A DNA stretch of 64,000 nucleotides from Sinorhizobium glycinis (lineage in GTDB: Bacteria > Pseudomonadota > Alphaproteobacteria > Rhizobiales > Rhizobiaceae). The stretch covers positions 1,116,001 through 1,180,000 of the forward strand of contig NZ_LPUX01000053.1 of assembly GCF_001651865.1 (NCBI RefSeq). Direction: 5' to 3'. Of this stretch, positions 1-9,300 are shown one piece after another. Numbering within the stretch: the stretch's first letter is position 1; every line of letters starts with the position of its first letter. The notes below the pieces were generated by a model, which did not search any database, was not told where the DNA came from, and was given only the letters and a program-made list of their open reading frames with translations. Position numbers and translations under genes: made by a program.

Positions 1-1653
1 GCGCTGTCGTTCGAGTGCGGGCTCCAGGGCCAGGAGCTCGCGGAACTGTGCCGCACGACGATGATCGACGATCATATCCGTCAGCGGCAGGGCTCCCGCA
101 AGCGCCTTGGCCACCACATCGCGCGCGGCCGACAGGTCCGGCGCGCGATGGCATTGACCGCCAAGCGTCTCGATCGTCGCGGCAAGCGCCGTCGAAGCGG
201 GGCCATCGGGAGCGAGCAAGAGTACATGAGCGCCTGCGAGGATGCCGCAGCGGGGCTGAGCCGCTGAACCAACGCCTTCGACCGGAAAGCGCATTTCGAA
301 GCGGCTCCCCTCTCGCGCCGCGCTCGACGCCGTCAGGCTGCCGCCGAAAGCCTCCATGATGCGTCGGGATATCGCCAGCCCGAGACCCGTTCCCTTGGAA
401 CGCTGGGCGTCGTCACCGGCCTGCTCGAACTCCTCGAAGACGCGCGCCAATTCGTCGGCCGACATGCCGGGGCCGCTGTCATCGACGCGGATGCGGATCC
501 GCCCTCCGTCGAGGTCGGCCGTGACGAGCACGCCGCCGACTTCGGTGAATTTCACGGCATTGCCGATCACGTTGAACAGCACCTGCCTGAGACGCGCCGC
601 ATCGAACGCGACGCGGTCCGGCACATTCGCATCGATCGCAGCGGCGATTTCGATGCCTTTCTCGTGGGCCCGGTGGGAAAGCATCTCCACCACGTTCTCG
701 ATGACGAGGCGCAGGTCTAGTTCGGACGGATGCAACTGGAAGCGGCCGGCAGACAGCGAGGAGAAGTCGATCAGATCCTCGACGAGTTGAACCAAAGCGT
801 GACCCGACTGCTGCATGTCGGCAAGATAGTTCCTCTGCTCGGCGGACAATTCCGTCTGGGCGAGCAGATGGCTCATCCCGAGGATGCCGGAGAGCGGCGT
901 GCGGATCTCGTGCGTGACGGTCGCAAGCAGGCGCGATTTCGCCTGGCTCGCCTCTTCGGCGCGCAGCCGGGCCTCCTCCCCCCGACGCGCCGCCTGTGCC
1001 TCTTCCGTCACGTCCCGGGCGATGCTGTGACGCATCAGCCGGCCGGTTGCCGGCTCGCGGATGACGACGTCGTGCCAATCGTAGAGACGCAAGCCGGCCG
1101 GCGTCGCGAAACGGACGATGAAACGATCGGGATCCGACCGCGGTTCGAAAGTCAGGCCCAGTGAAGCGCAGGTCAGCCCCCGTACGTCGGCTCGGCCGCA
1201 AATTCGAGTGAACACCCCGTTTGCCTGGACGATCCTGCCGTCCATGCCGCGGATGACGGCGATGTCCCCCAGCGCGTCGTGGATCGTCGACAACAGCTTC
1301 GCCGTCTCGGAACATTGCCGCCTCGCATCGCCTCCGATCTCGCCCGTTTCAGAGGCCTGCCGGGCCGCGCCATTGCCGGAGAGCAGCAGATAGGTGCCAG
1401 CGAGAGCACTGATGGCAGCAAGGACCGGCAACAGATAAAAATCGGCGCGCGCGCCGAGGACGAGGAGAAGGCCCGCAGCAGCGAGGCCAGCGAGGGCAAA
1501 GAGAACTCGGCCAACGGATGTTTCGCTGTCGTTCGCAGACCGCAAGAGGCCGCCGGCCGCCACGACCATCGCCGGTGGCGCGATCTCAACGACCCCAGAT
1601 CTTGCGCCCGGGCCGCGTTGTTTCCCTTGCTTGGCCGATGGAAGCTTGCTCAT
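1..1653 (-). CDS. Hybrid sensor histidine kinase, C-terminal part cut by the window edge
   Basis: Membrane sensor kinase of a two-component phosphorelay; the signal is unknown. Read from an ATG at 1653 it gives about 551 codons before the window edge. Two hydrophobic segments lie near residues 50-68 and 72-92, followed by a PAS-like region (about 120-215). The HisKA H-box reads THEIRTPLSG with the phospho-acceptor at His248. HATPase boxes follow (NVIGNAVKFT, DSGPGMS, KGTGLGLAIS). After about residue 470 the protein continues into what looks like a degenerate receiver domain, so it is probably a hybrid kinase. It lies upstream of, and on the same strand as, nothing obviously linked; lspA ends behind its start. 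The protein family is certain; the physiological role cannot be inferred. Confidence 0.85.
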   Translation of the reverse strand, partial: MSKLPSAKQGKQRGPGARSGVVEIAPPAMVVAAGGLLRSANDSETSVGRVLFALAGLAAAGLLLVLGARADFYLLPVLAAISALAGTYLLLSGNGAARQASETGEIGGDARRQCSETAKLLSTIHDALGDIAVIRGMDGRIVQANGVFTRICGRADVRGLTCASLGLTFEPRSDPDRFIVRFATPAGLRLYDWHDVVIREPATGRLMRHSIARDVTEEAQAARRGEEARLRAEEASQAKSRLLATVTHEIRTPLSGILGMSHLLAQTELSAEQRNYLADMQQSGHALVQLVEDLIDFSSLSAGRFQLHPSELDLRLVIENVVEMLSHRAHEKGIEIAAAIDANVPDRVAFDAARLRQVLFNVIGNAVKFTEVGGVLVTADLDGGRIRIRVDDSGPGMSADELARVFEEFEQAGDDAQRSKGTGLGLAISRRIMEAFGGSLTASSAAREGSRFEMRFPVEGVGSAAQPRCGILAGAHVLLLAPDGPASTALAATIETLGGQCHRAPDLSAARDVVAKALAGALPLTDMIVDHRRAAQFRELLALEPALERQR

Positions 1654-1700
1654 GCCCTCAACCTGGCATGGCAAGCCTTCCGAAGGGCTTCAACGGACCT

Positions 1701-2201
1701 CTAAAGTTTTAGCGACCGCGTCTTTTTCGCCTGCAGGAGCTCGTCCAGAATGATCGCTCCGGCACCGATGGTGATGAAACTGTCGGCGAGATTGAAGACG
1801 GCGAAGGACCAGGTGGGCGTGTGGAACAGGATGTAGTCGATGACATAGCCGAAAAGCAGCCGGTCGACGAGATTGCCGAGTGCCCCGGCGATGATCATCG
1901 CATAGCCGAGATGGGCGAAGAAGCGATCCTTCGGGGTGCGGCGCCACAGCCAGAGCACGAAGGTGACAACGGCCAGGCGGATGCCGACGATGAACCAGCC
2001 TTCCATGCCGGAGAGCATCGAAAAGGCGACGCCGTAATTATAGGTCCGGTAGAGGGCGAGCATCGGAATGACCGGCACGGCCTCCTGAAAGGGCAGGAAG
2101 GCTTCCACCAGGTATTTGATGGCCTGGTCGGCAACGAGCGCGACGAGAATGAAAAGCGCGATCGGCAGCGGCCGGGAAAAAGGAGTGTTCCGATCGCTCA
2201 T
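1701..2201 (-). CDS. lspA: Prolipoprotein signal peptidase (signal peptidase II)
   Basis: Inner-membrane aspartyl protease that removes the signal peptide from diacylglyceryl-modified prolipoproteins. The 166-residue length is normal for the family. Four hydrophobic segments are visible, and both catalytic motifs are present: GNLVDR with Asp113 and FNLADSFI with Asp140. The start codon overlaps the stop of the upstream methyltransferase gene by one base (TGATG), so the two are translationally coupled. The preceding methyltransferases are on the same strand, giving a three-gene operon ending in lspA. Confidence 0.95.
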   Translation of the reverse strand: MSDRNTPFSRPLPIALFILVALVADQAIKYLVEAFLPFQEAVPVIPMLALYRTYNYGVAFSMLSGMEGWFIVGIRLAVVTFVLWLWRRTPKDRFFAHLGYAMIIAGALGNLVDRLLFGYVIDYILFHTPTWSFAVFNLADSFITIGAGAIILDELLQAKKTRSLKL

Positions 2202-3058
2202 CAGCGGGCATCCAGCGACAGAAGGTGGCGGCGCGCCTCGAACAGCATGATGCCGGTGGCGATCGCCAGATTGAGGGAGTCGGCGCGCCCCGCTTGCGGA
2301 ATGCGCGCCAGCGCGCCGGCTTCGCGGGCGAGTTCGACCGGCAGGCCTGCCTGCTCGTTGCCCATCAGCAGGACGACCGGCTTTGACCGGTAGTCGATGG
2401 TGCGGTAGTCGACGGAGCCCGCCAGATGCGTCGCCACGACCTGGACGCCCGCCGACTTCTGCCAGCGGACGAACTCCTCGGCACTGGCACGCGCGATCGG
2501 CATGGCGAAGACGGAGCCCATCGTCGCCCGCACGGTTTCAAGCGAGAAAGGATCGGTGGTCTCGCCGACCAGGATGATGCCGGAGGCACCGGCGGCGTCG
2601 GCGGTGCGGATGATGGTGCCGAGATTGCCCGGATCGCGCACCCGGTCAAGCGCCACATAGGTCTCGCCCTCGTGAGGGCGGATATCCTTCAGCGGTTGAT
2701 AGCGCTGCTCGAAAATGCCGACCACCATTTGCGGGTTGTCGCGGCGGGTGATCGTCGAAATCACCTTTTCGCTGACCTCGAGAACGAGACCGCCCTTTGC
2801 CACGGTCTTTGCCGCAACCTGCTCGACCTGCGGCTTGCCCTTGGCCGCCTTGGCATAGACGAGCGTCTTGATCTTCCAGCCGAGATCGAGCGCATCGATA
2901 ACCAGCTTCAGCCCTTCGGCCATGAAGGAACGGGTCTCGTCGCGATGCTTCTTCTGGGCCAGCGCGCGGATATCCTTGATGATCGGATTGGTGAGGCTGG
3001 TGACCTCCTTCACCTGGCCGACGCGCGGCGTGCCGTGTTCGCTTCTGTCAGAGTTCAT
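2201..3058 (-). CDS. TrmH/SpoU family RNA 2'-O-methyltransferase
   Basis: SPOUT-class RNA methyltransferase, likely acting on rRNA or tRNA ribose. The 285-residue protein has an N-terminal substrate-binding part beginning with the typical [14 protein letters not shown] segment. The C-terminal knotted domain shows the three SpoU motifs: [20 protein letters not shown] (about 140-160), MGNEQAGLP and [18 protein letters not shown]. It resembles RlmB/TsnR-like proteins, but the exact RNA target cannot be read from the sequence. It overlaps the upstream methyltransferase by four bases (ATGA) and lspA by one base, forming a tightly coupled operon. Confidence 0.9.
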   Translation of the reverse strand: MNSDRSEHGTPRVGQVKEVTSLTNPIIKDIRALAQKKHRDETRSFMAEGLKLVIDALDLGWKIKTLVYAKAAKGKPQVEQVAAKTVAKGGLVLEVSEKVISTITRRDNPQMVVGIFEQRYQPLKDIRPHEGETYVALDRVRDPGNLGTIIRTADAAGASGIILVGETTDPFSLETVRATMGSVFAMPIARASAEEFVRWQKSAGVQVVATHLAGSVDYRTIDYRSKPVVLLMGNEQAGLPVELAREAGALARIPQAGRADSLNLAIATGIMLFEARRHLLSLDAR

Positions 3059-4197
3059 TTGGGTACCCAGCGGCTGAAAAGTGAGGTGGAAAGCGCCCGC
3101 CCCGGCGCCCTGCCGTCAAGACCGCCCTCGCGGATGATGAGCTCACCCGATTCCACCCGGCCGCCGCGCCCGCGCATCGTCTCGCGCATGAGTTCGTGGA
3201 TCGAATAGAAGCTGGCGCGGATCGAATAGGCGGTCAGCACCAGGCCGCGGGCATCCTCAGACAGGATTTCGCGGCAGATGTCGAGCATCGCCGCCAGATG
3301 ATCGAAGAGCTGCCAGACCTCACCGTTCGGCCCCCGGCCGAACTTGGGCGGGTCGGTCAGGATGATGTCGTAGCGGCTGCCGCGCCGCTCCTCGCGCTGG
3401 ATGAACTTCATGGCGTCGTCGCAGATCCACCGGATCGGCAGTTTCTCGGCGCGCGCCATTGCCTGGTTCTCGCGTGCCCATCCGATCGCCTTCTTCGAGG
3501 CATCGACATGGGTCACCTCCGCGCCCGCCTTCGCGGCGACCAGCGAGGCGACGCCGGTATAGCCGAAAAGATTGAGGACCTTCAGCGGCCGGCCGGCCGA
3601 CGCCACCTGGTCCTTCATCCACGACCAGTGGGCAAGCTGCTCGGGGAAGACGCCGACGTGGCGGAAGGAGGTGAAGCGGCCGAGGAAATCCGTATCGAGA
3701 AGCTGCATCGGCCAGGTTTCCCCGAGCGCTTCGCGCGGGAAGCGCCAGCGGCCCATGCCGTCCTCGTCGGTGTCGCCGGTGAAGATCGCATCCGCCTTTT
3801 CCCAGATGGCGGCCGGGAGTGCCTTCGGCCACAGCGCCTGAGCCTCCGGCCGGACGATCCGATACGGGCCGTACTGCTCAAGCTTCTCGCCGTCGCCGCT
3901 GTCGATCAGGTGGTAGCCGGCGGTCGGCACCGTTTCGAGGATGAGCGGCACGGTCTCGGCCGGCTTCTCGCCGCTGCGCGGCTCGATGACACGGGCCGGG
4001 GCGCTCTCCTGTGCGGCCGGCCGCGGCGATCTCTGCGGCGCCGCTTTGGGCGGTGGCAGCCCGCCGGCCTTGCCCTTCGGAGGGCCGCTCTTTGCCGATG
4101 GATGCCTTTGCTCGTGACGACCGCCACGGGCCTCCGCGCCGCGGCCCTTCGCCGCCGTGACCGAGGCGTTCTTCGATCGCCGATCTTTTTCCTTCAC
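3055..4197 (-). CDS. Class I SAM-dependent rRNA methyltransferase with long basic N-terminal tail
   Basis: Probable 23S rRNA cytosine methyltransferase of the RlmI/RlmK-like group. The SAM-binding motif I reads LNLFGYTGVASLVAAKAG, with the acidic motif II (VTHVDASKKAIGWAREN). The catalytic-region motif is DPPKFGRG. The first hundred or so residues are low-complexity and rich in Lys, Arg, Pro and Gly, probably a disordered RNA-binding tail. No ATG is available at the 5' end: a GTG at 4197 preceded by AAGGG is my choice, and a TTG at 4251 in the same frame is the alternative. The 3' end overlaps the next gene by ATGA. Confidence 0.85.
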   Translation of the reverse strand: MKEKDRRSKNASVTAAKGRGAEARGGRHEQRHPSAKSGPPKGKAGGLPPPKAAPQRSPRPAAQESAPARVIEPRSGEKPAETVPLILETVPTAGYHLIDSGDGEKLEQYGPYRIVRPEAQALWPKALPAAIWEKADAIFTGDTDEDGMGRWRFPREALGETWPMQLLDTDFLGRFTSFRHVGVFPEQLAHWSWMKDQVASAGRPLKVLNLFGYTGVASLVAAKAGAEVTHVDASKKAIGWARENQAMARAEKLPIRWICDDAMKFIQREERRGSRYDIILTDPPKFGRGPNGEVWQLFDHLAAMLDICREILSEDARGLVLTAYSIRASFYSIHELMRETMRGRGGRVESGELIIREGGLDGRAPGRALSTSLFSRWVPK

Positions 4198-4383
4198 GCG
4201 CTGACCCTTGGATTTCGCTCGACCACCGGCACATCCGCTCTCGCCCGGCAATCGGGCGGAAGCTCGCGTGCGAGTGCCTTGTTCGCGTCCCGAATTGGAC
4301 GCGCGACATGTTCAATGCGTGCAATAGCATCGTGGATGCTCTTGGCAAAGCCGTTTCCGGTCTGCGAAGATCGGTAGCGTCAC

Positions 4384-4488
4384 CTACAGCTGCCGCGTGC
4401 CTTATCAGGCGCGCAAAGGTCTCTGTAGCACTTTGAATTGCTGCATGTGTCCTTAAATCGAGGTCGATTTAAGGACACATGCAGCAGA
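4384..4488. repeat. Rhizobial palindromic intergenic repeat, copy 1
   Basis: The right half is a perfect inverted repeat: arms of 23 bases at 4439-4461 and 4464-4486 with a GG loop, centred on TTAAATCGA/TCGATTTAA. The left half (4384-4428) forms a second, imperfect palindrome between CTACAG and CTGTAG. A stretch of about 38 bases, including TAGCACTTTGAATTGCTGCA, is shared with the copy at 33278-33392. The element lies directly upstream of the coxG-like gene and ends about 15 bases before its start codon. Two-palindrome architecture resembles the published RIME family, but I cannot confirm the family assignment. Confidence 0.85.
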
Positions 4489-4502
4489 CGGGAGGAAGCT
4501 CG

Positions 4503-4961
4503 ATGGAAATCACCGGAGAGGAGCGGATCGCGGCACGCCGCGAGGCGGTTTGGCAATGCCTGAACGACCCCGACATCCTGAAGCGATGCATACCCGGCTG
4601 CCAGGCGATCGAAGCGATCTCGCCGACGGAACTCACTGCCGTCGTGAAGGTCAAGATCGGTCCGGTGTCGGCGACCTTCAACGGCACCGTCACGCTCTCC
4701 AACCTGAACCCGCCCGAGAGCTACAGGATATCCGGTGAGGGAAAGGGCGGCATCGCCGGATTCGCCAAGGGGGCGGCGGATGTCACGCTCGCTGAAGGAA
4801 GCGACGAAACAGTGCTGCGCTACGACGTCAAGGCCGAAGTCGGCGGCAAGCTGGCCCAGCTAGGCTCTCGCCTGATCGATTCGACGGCCAAGAAGCTTGC
4901 ACATCAGTTCTTCGCCAATATCAACCTCGCCATCAGCGGCGGCGCCGAAGCGGCGAGTTGA
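4503..4961 (+). CDS. CoxG-like SRPBCC family protein
   Basis: Carbon monoxide dehydrogenase subunit G family (SRPBCC fold), 152 residues. In CO dehydrogenase clusters CoxG helps maturation or membrane attachment of the enzyme, but no coxMSL genes are present here, so the role is open. The typical family opening is seen (MEITGEERIAARREAVWQ...LNDP), with the CIPGCQ motif near residue 35 and GKLAQLGSRLID towards the C-terminus. I chose the ATG at 4503 because GGGAGGA sits 8-10 bases upstream; an in-frame ATG at 4479 lies inside the palindromic repeat. The gene is alone on its strand between convergent neighbours. Confidence 0.85.
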   Translation: MEITGEERIAARREAVWQCLNDPDILKRCIPGCQAIEAISPTELTAVVKVKIGPVSATFNGTVTLSNLNPPESYRISGEGKGGIAGFAKGAADVTLAEGSDETVLRYDVKAEVGGKLAQLGSRLIDSTAKKLAHQFFANINLAISGGAEAAS

Positions 4962-4982
4962 AACGACCCGTGCCGGCGCCCG

Positions 4983-5324
4983 TCAGTTCTGCGGCGCCGG
5001 CAGGCTCGTCTGCGCCAGCCTTTCGGCCTCGCTGCGGTGCTTTTCCGCCTCCTGATGCCACTTCAGCGCCTCATGGGCCTCGCTGCGCGCGCGGCGACGG
5101 TATTTTCCCTGGCTGAGCCAGACCGCGGCCGCTCCCAGTACGAGGCCGACGATCACCGCGAGAAAAAGGAAAAGGAAAAAGGGCGCCGACACCGAAAGCA
5201 CGCTGTCGGCGGTATCGAAGGGATTGAGCGCCAAAGTGACGGTCTGCCGGTTGGCCACGCTCAAGGCGATGAGGATCACCCCAAGCGGTACGAGCACGAC
5301 GATGTTGACGATTTTCTTGAACAT
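4983..5324 (-). CDS. LapA domain-containing (DUF1049) inner-membrane protein
   Basis: Small membrane protein of 113 residues with two hydrophobic segments (about 5-23 and 46-69). A conserved lapA-type patch lies between them (VANRQTVTLALNPFD), and a charged cytoplasmic helix rich in Glu, Lys and Ala follows. E. coli LapA/YciS works with LapB/YciM in control of LPS synthesis through LpxC stability; whether that holds here is inference. It lies downstream of ihfB and sppA on the same strand with gaps of about 120 bases, consistent with an sppA-ihfB-lapA operon as found in other rhizobia. Confidence 0.85.
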   Translation of the reverse strand: MFKKIVNIVVLVPLGVILIALSVANRQTVTLALNPFDTADSVLSVSAPFFLFLFLAVIVGLVLGAAAVWLSQGKYRRRARSEAHEALKWHQEAEKHRSEAERLAQTSLPAPQN

Positions 5325-5444
5325 GCACCGCTCCGGCTATGGCACCGGCTGGGAATGCTCTTCGGCAGGCACGGCGCGCAGATTGCAATGAGAGGGACGC
5401 CCGCGCCTTCGGAGAACGGTCCGCCCGGCCGATACGCCTCTCGT

Positions 5445-5747
5445 TCAGTCTTCGTCCTTGCCGTTCATGCCGGGATTGAGCCGCTCGCGCAGCTCCTTGC
5501 CGGTCTTGAAGAAAGGCACCCATTTCTCCTCGACGAACACGGAATCGCCCGTGCGCGGGTTGCGGCCCGATCGCGACGGCCGGTTCTTCACCGAGAAGGC
5601 ACCGAAGCCGCGCAATTCGACCCGGTTTCCGGCCGCAAGGGCATCAGTGATCTCATCGAGAACCGCATTGACGATATTTTCGACATCACGGTGATAGAGG
5701 TGCGGATTGCGCGCGGCAACAATCTGCACCAGTTCTGACTTGATCAC
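5445..5747 (-). CDS. ihfB: Integration host factor subunit beta
   Basis: DNA-bending nucleoid protein, partner of IhfA; needed for many sigma-54 promoters and for recombination. The 100-residue product has the complete HU/IHF fold. The arm motif GRNPRTG (about 61-67) contains the proline that intercalates DNA, and [14 protein letters not shown] precedes it. The start MIKSELVQ is standard for IHF beta. Upstream on the same strand is sppA. The presence of rpoN within 4 kb is noteworthy because IHF assists sigma-54 promoters, but that linkage is only positional. Confidence 0.95.
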   Translation of the reverse strand: MIKSELVQIVAARNPHLYHRDVENIVNAVLDEITDALAAGNRVELRGFGAFSVKNRPSRSGRNPRTGDSVFVEEKWVPFFKTGKELRERLNPGMNGKDED

Positions 5748-5864
5748 GTTCGCCCCCTCGGTCTTTTGCTTGTTCCGTCTGCATTATGACGCTTGGAAGG
5801 TCTCGCCCGACCCCGTTCTGCGGTGAGAGCCATATGGCGCTCAGGGCGGCTTGTGGAGCCTTCC

Positions 5865-6824
5865 TTATTGAGCATCAACCTGCCAAACCGAAACAAGACC
5901 GTCAAGAAACAACTTGTCGCCGCCGATCTTTTCGAGCCCGTTCATCGCCGGAAAAGCGTCATATCCCAACAGCTTGAGCCAATGGGAGACGACCGTCGAA
6001 AGCCCGAAAGGAAAGGAACCGCCCGGTGCTTCCCACTCGACCACGGGCAAGTCCTTCGACACCTTGCGTTCGGCCAGAAATGCCCTGATCTCGTCATCTC
6101 CGCCGATCGTATCGATGAGCTTGCCGTGGAGGGCCTGCCGCCCGGTGAAGATGCGGCCATCGGCTAGAGCCAGCGCCTCCGGCCGCGGCAGCTTGCGCCG
6201 TTCTGACACCAGATCGACGAACCAGTCGTAGCTGTCGTCGATCATCGTCTGGATCATCGCCCTGGCCTCCGGGCTCGGCGGGTGGAACGGCGATGGCTCG
6301 GCCTTCAGCGGCCGCGACTTTATCGATTCCAGCGACACGCCGACCTTGTCCATCAATTGCTTGACCTGCGGATACTGGAAGATGACGCCGATCGAGCCGG
6401 TGATGGAGGTTTCGCCGGCAACGATGCGATCGCCGGCGAGCGCGATCATGTAGCCGGCCGAGGCGGCGAGCGTCCTGACATCGGAGACCACCGGCTTCTT
6501 GGCGGCGACCTTGCGGATGGCCTTATAGAGCACTTCTCCGCCGTAGGTGGTGCCGCCCGGCGACGAGATCGTCACGATCAGAGCCTTGGCGGACTTGTTG
6601 TCGGCAATCCGCTCCAGCCTCTCGACCAGTTCCCGGTCGTCCTGGATGACGCCCGAAACGGTGACGCGGGCAACATGCTCGCGGGCCCGCTCGCTGACCT
6701 CGGTCCAGCCGGAAAAGGCAATCAGCGCGAAACCGCCCAGGACAAGAATGGCAGCAGCCGCCCAGCGCCAGAAGCTCAGCTTCCTGCGCAGGCTGCGACG
6801 GTCGGCAATGGCGAGTTCGTCCAT
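5865..6824 (-). CDS. sppA: Signal peptide peptidase SppA (S49 family)
   Basis: Membrane-anchored serine protease that degrades leftover signal peptides in the periplasm. The product is 319 residues, the short single-domain form. A membrane anchor lies near residues 22-38, and the body carries the S49 motifs: SSPGGTTYGGE, then RTLAASAGYMIA with the likely nucleophile Ser122, and SIKSRPLKA with the likely general-base lysine at about 169. I chose the second ATG (6824) because GGGAG lies six bases upstream of it but directly abuts the ATG at 6830. Transcription probably continues into ihfB and the lapA-domain gene. Confidence 0.93.
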   Translation of the reverse strand: MDELAIADRRSLRRKLSFWRWAAAAILVLGGFALIAFSGWTEVSERAREHVARVTVSGVIQDDRELVERLERIADNKSAKALIVTISSPGGTTYGGEVLYKAIRKVAAKKPVVSDVRTLAASAGYMIALAGDRIVAGETSITGSIGVIFQYPQVKQLMDKVGVSLESIKSRPLKAEPSPFHPPSPEARAMIQTMIDDSYDWFVDLVSERRKLPRPEALALADGRIFTGRQALHGKLIDTIGGDDEIRAFLAERKVSKDLPVVEWEAPGGSFPFGLSTVVSHWLKLLGYDAFPAMNGLEKIGGDKLFLDGLVSVWQVDAQ

Positions 6825-7084
6825 GGGCATCTCCCAAATCTTGGCGCGGGTTCTGTCAGTTTCCCCAGGAACATGCTATCTGCACGCGCGGTGGCAGGCT
6901 AGATAGGCGCGGCTGGCGGCCGAGGAAAGTCGAAAGCCGGTGCTTTTCGCAGCCCCTTCAAAGTTTTTGCCGCTCCATTGCCGGACGACAACAAAATAAC
7001 CATATTCGCCGTGACTTACGCCCTTCAATGTGAATGCGCATCCTGCGCGCACCGCAGGAACCCAACGGAATTGACGAGCTCTTG

Positions 7085-7753
7085 ATGCTGAACCAAGCGC
7101 GCTTTCCCGATATCTTTGCCGATTCGGGCACGAGCCCCGCAGATGCCTATGCATCGGCGGCGCGGCATTCCGCGCGGGTAAAGCGCCTGAAAGTCGTCTT
7201 GCCGCTCGCGGCCGGCGTGATCGCTCTCGTCTTTGCGGCCGTTTCCTTCGTGCGCGCCTTCCTGCCGGAGGAATTGCAGCTCGAAACAGCGACGATCGAA
7301 AACGGAAAGATCGTCATGCAGAACCCGGCTATTTCCGGCCGCAACCGGCAGGACATCAGCTATTCCATGAAGGCGCAGCGCGCGCTGCAGGACATCGCCA
7401 ATCCGGATATCATCACGCTCGAGCGGATCCACGCCGAAATGCCGGTCAACGAGACGCTGATCGCCACGGTGGACGCGACGAGCGGCATTTACGATCGGGG
7501 CGCAAATACGCTCGACATGAACGCCCCGTTCACTATTTCGATGAATAATGGCGTCAATGCCGATTTCCAGTCGGCTTATCTGGATATCGACGTCGGCGAG
7601 ATGGAAACGAAACGTCCGATTGCCATCAGCATGAACGGCGGATCGATCATTGCGCAGTCGCTGCGAATGACAGATAAGGGACGTATTGTAACATTCGAGG
7701 GCATGGTCAGGGTCAATGTCGAGCCCAGCGCCATCCGCAAGAACGCCAAATAG
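7085..7753 (+). CDS. lptC: LPS export ABC transporter periplasmic protein LptC
   Basis: Bitopic inner-membrane protein that passes lipopolysaccharide from LptB2FG to LptA. The 222-residue product has one N-terminal membrane segment (LPLAAGVIALVFAAVSFV) followed by the beta-jellyroll LptC region. The ATG at 7034 has no ribosome site, whereas the ATG at 7085 is preceded by GACGAG and gives the start MLNQARFPD, which fits rhizobial homologues from memory. It is followed within 20 bases by lptA and then lptB, so this is the LPS transport operon. lptF and lptG are elsewhere, as is usual. Confidence 0.9.
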   Translation: MLNQARFPDIFADSGTSPADAYASAARHSARVKRLKVVLPLAAGVIALVFAAVSFVRAFLPEELQLETATIENGKIVMQNPAISGRNRQDISYSMKAQRALQDIANPDIITLERIHAEMPVNETLIATVDATSGIYDRGANTLDMNAPFTISMNNGVNADFQSAYLDIDVGEMETKRPIAISMNGGSIIAQSLRMTDKGRIVTFEGMVRVNVEPSAIRKNAK

Positions 7754-7769
7754 GACCTGGTGCATCCCC

Positions 7770-8333
7770 ATGTCGGTCACTTCTACCGTTTCTTTCAAGG
7801 TATCCGCCACCCTGGCTGCCGCCGGCATCGGCGCTTTGATCATTGCTTCCGGCGCCCTGGCGCAGGCCACATCCAGCCGCATGAAGGGCCTGCAGCTTTC
7901 CAATGACAAGCCGATCCAGATCGAGAGCGACAAGCTCGAGATCAAGGATCCGGAAAGCAAGGCGATCTTCACCGGCAATGTGAAGGTCGTGCAGGGCACG
8001 ACGACGCTGCAGGCCGGCAACATGACCGTCTTCTACAAGGCGACCGAGGGCGCCACGATCACGAGCGGCAATGCCGATATCGACCGGATCGAGGTCGACA
8101 ATCGCGTGTTCCTGAGCTCCGGCACCCAGCAGGCGACCGGCGACAGCGGCATCGTCAACATGACCAAACAGACGATCGTGCTGAAGGGTGAGAAGGTGGT
8201 GCTGTCCGAGGGCAAGAACGTCTTCGTCGGCTGCCAGTTGAATGTGCAAATGGATACGGGCGAAGCCCAGCTCGAGGCCTGCGGCGGCCGCGTGCAGATT
8301 CAGCTCGATCCGCAGTCCCGCAAGCAGAATTGA
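7770..8333 (+). CDS. lptA: LPS transport periplasmic protein LptA (OstA-like)
   Basis: Periplasmic bridge protein that carries LPS between LptC and LptD. The 187-residue product starts with a cleavable signal peptide ending in ASGALAQ. The OstA-like beta-jellyroll follows (IQIESDKLEIKDPESKAIFTGNVKVVQG). The start is the ATG at 7770; an in-frame codon further upstream lies inside lptC. The stop codon overlaps the start of lptB by one base (TGATG), so translation is coupled. Confidence 0.93.
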   Translation: MSVTSTVSFKVSATLAAAGIGALIIASGALAQATSSRMKGLQLSNDKPIQIESDKLEIKDPESKAIFTGNVKVVQGTTTLQAGNMTVFYKATEGATITSGNADIDRIEVDNRVFLSSGTQQATGDSGIVNMTKQTIVLKGEKVVLSEGKNVFVGCQLNVQMDTGEAQLEACGGRVQIQLDPQSRKQN

Positions 8334-9160
8334 TGCAAGATTCGGACGTGCAGATTCCCTTTCTTCCCAAACGCAAACGGGTCAAGAAACCGCCGGCGGC
8401 AGCCGTTGCTGCGCGCACGGTCGACAAGGCGCGCTATGACGGCACGCTGATTGCCCGCAACCTGACGAAGTCCTACCGCTCGCGGCGCGTCGTCAACGGG
8501 GTCTCGCTTGTCGTGCGGCGCGGCGAGGCGGTCGGCCTGCTCGGCCCGAACGGCGCCGGCAAGACGACCTGCTTCTACATGATCACCGGACTGGTCCCGG
8601 TCGACGAGGGATCGATCGAGATCAACGGCAACGATGTCACCAGCATGCCAATGTACCGCCGGGCGCGGCTCGGGGTCGGTTACCTGCCGCAGGAAGCCTC
8701 GATCTTCCGTGGGCTGACGGTGGAGGAAAACATCCGCGCCGTGCTCGAGATCCACGACAAGAACGTCGATCGGCGCGAGAGCAAGCTCAACGACCTGCTT
8801 GCCGAATTTTCGATCACGCATCTGCGCAAGTCGCCGGCCATCGCCCTTTCGGGCGGCGAACGCCGGCGCCTGGAAATCGCGCGCGCACTTGCGACCGACC
8901 CGACCTTCATGCTGCTCGACGAACCCTTTGCGGGCGTCGATCCGATCTCGGTCGCCGACATCCAGGCGCTGGTCCGGCACCTGACCTCGCGCGGCATCGG
9001 CGTCCTGATCACCGACCACAACGTGCGCGAGACACTCGGACTGATCGACCGCGCCTATATCATCCATGCCGGTGAAGTGCTGACGCACGGGCGTGCGAAC
9101 GACATCGTCACCAATCCGGATGTGCGCAGGCTCTATCTGGGCGACAATTTCAGCCTGTAA
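8333..9160 (+). CDS. lptB: LPS export ABC transporter ATP-binding protein LptB
   Basis: Cytoplasmic ATPase that powers LPS extraction with LptF and LptG. Walker A is GPNGAGKTT, the ABC signature is LSGGERRR and Walker B is MLLDEPFAGVD, followed by the H-loop ITDHNVRETL. All catalytic motifs are intact. At 275 residues it is about 35 longer than the E. coli protein. The extra part is an N-terminal extension containing a basic run (LPKRKRVKKPP) before the first ABC strand, seen also in other rhizobia as far as I recall. It is coupled to lptA and sits about 140 bases before rpoN. Confidence 0.95.
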   Translation: MQDSDVQIPFLPKRKRVKKPPAAAVAARTVDKARYDGTLIARNLTKSYRSRRVVNGVSLVVRRGEAVGLLGPNGAGKTTCFYMITGLVPVDEGSIEINGNDVTSMPMYRRARLGVGYLPQEASIFRGLTVEENIRAVLEIHDKNVDRRESKLNDLLAEFSITHLRKSPAIALSGGERRRLEIARALATDPTFMLLDEPFAGVDPISVADIQALVRHLTSRGIGVLITDHNVRETLGLIDRAYIIHAGEVLTHGRANDIVTNPDVRRLYLGDNFSL

Positions 9161-9300
9161 CCATGCGTGCAGGCGAATTGCCGCTCCACAACGCCTCGGC
9201 GCTTGACCAAATCCTAGTAATAAGCAATTTTTGGGCCAACTAAGAAAAGGCCCGTCCACGCAAGACTGGCCCGGAGATTTGACGGGAGTTTCGCGTCTGC

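Noticed and set aside
479-1315. Minus-strand 278-codon frame in the histidine kinase
   Set aside because: It is a frame-shifted reading of the kinase gene; the kinase frame itself runs off the window edge.
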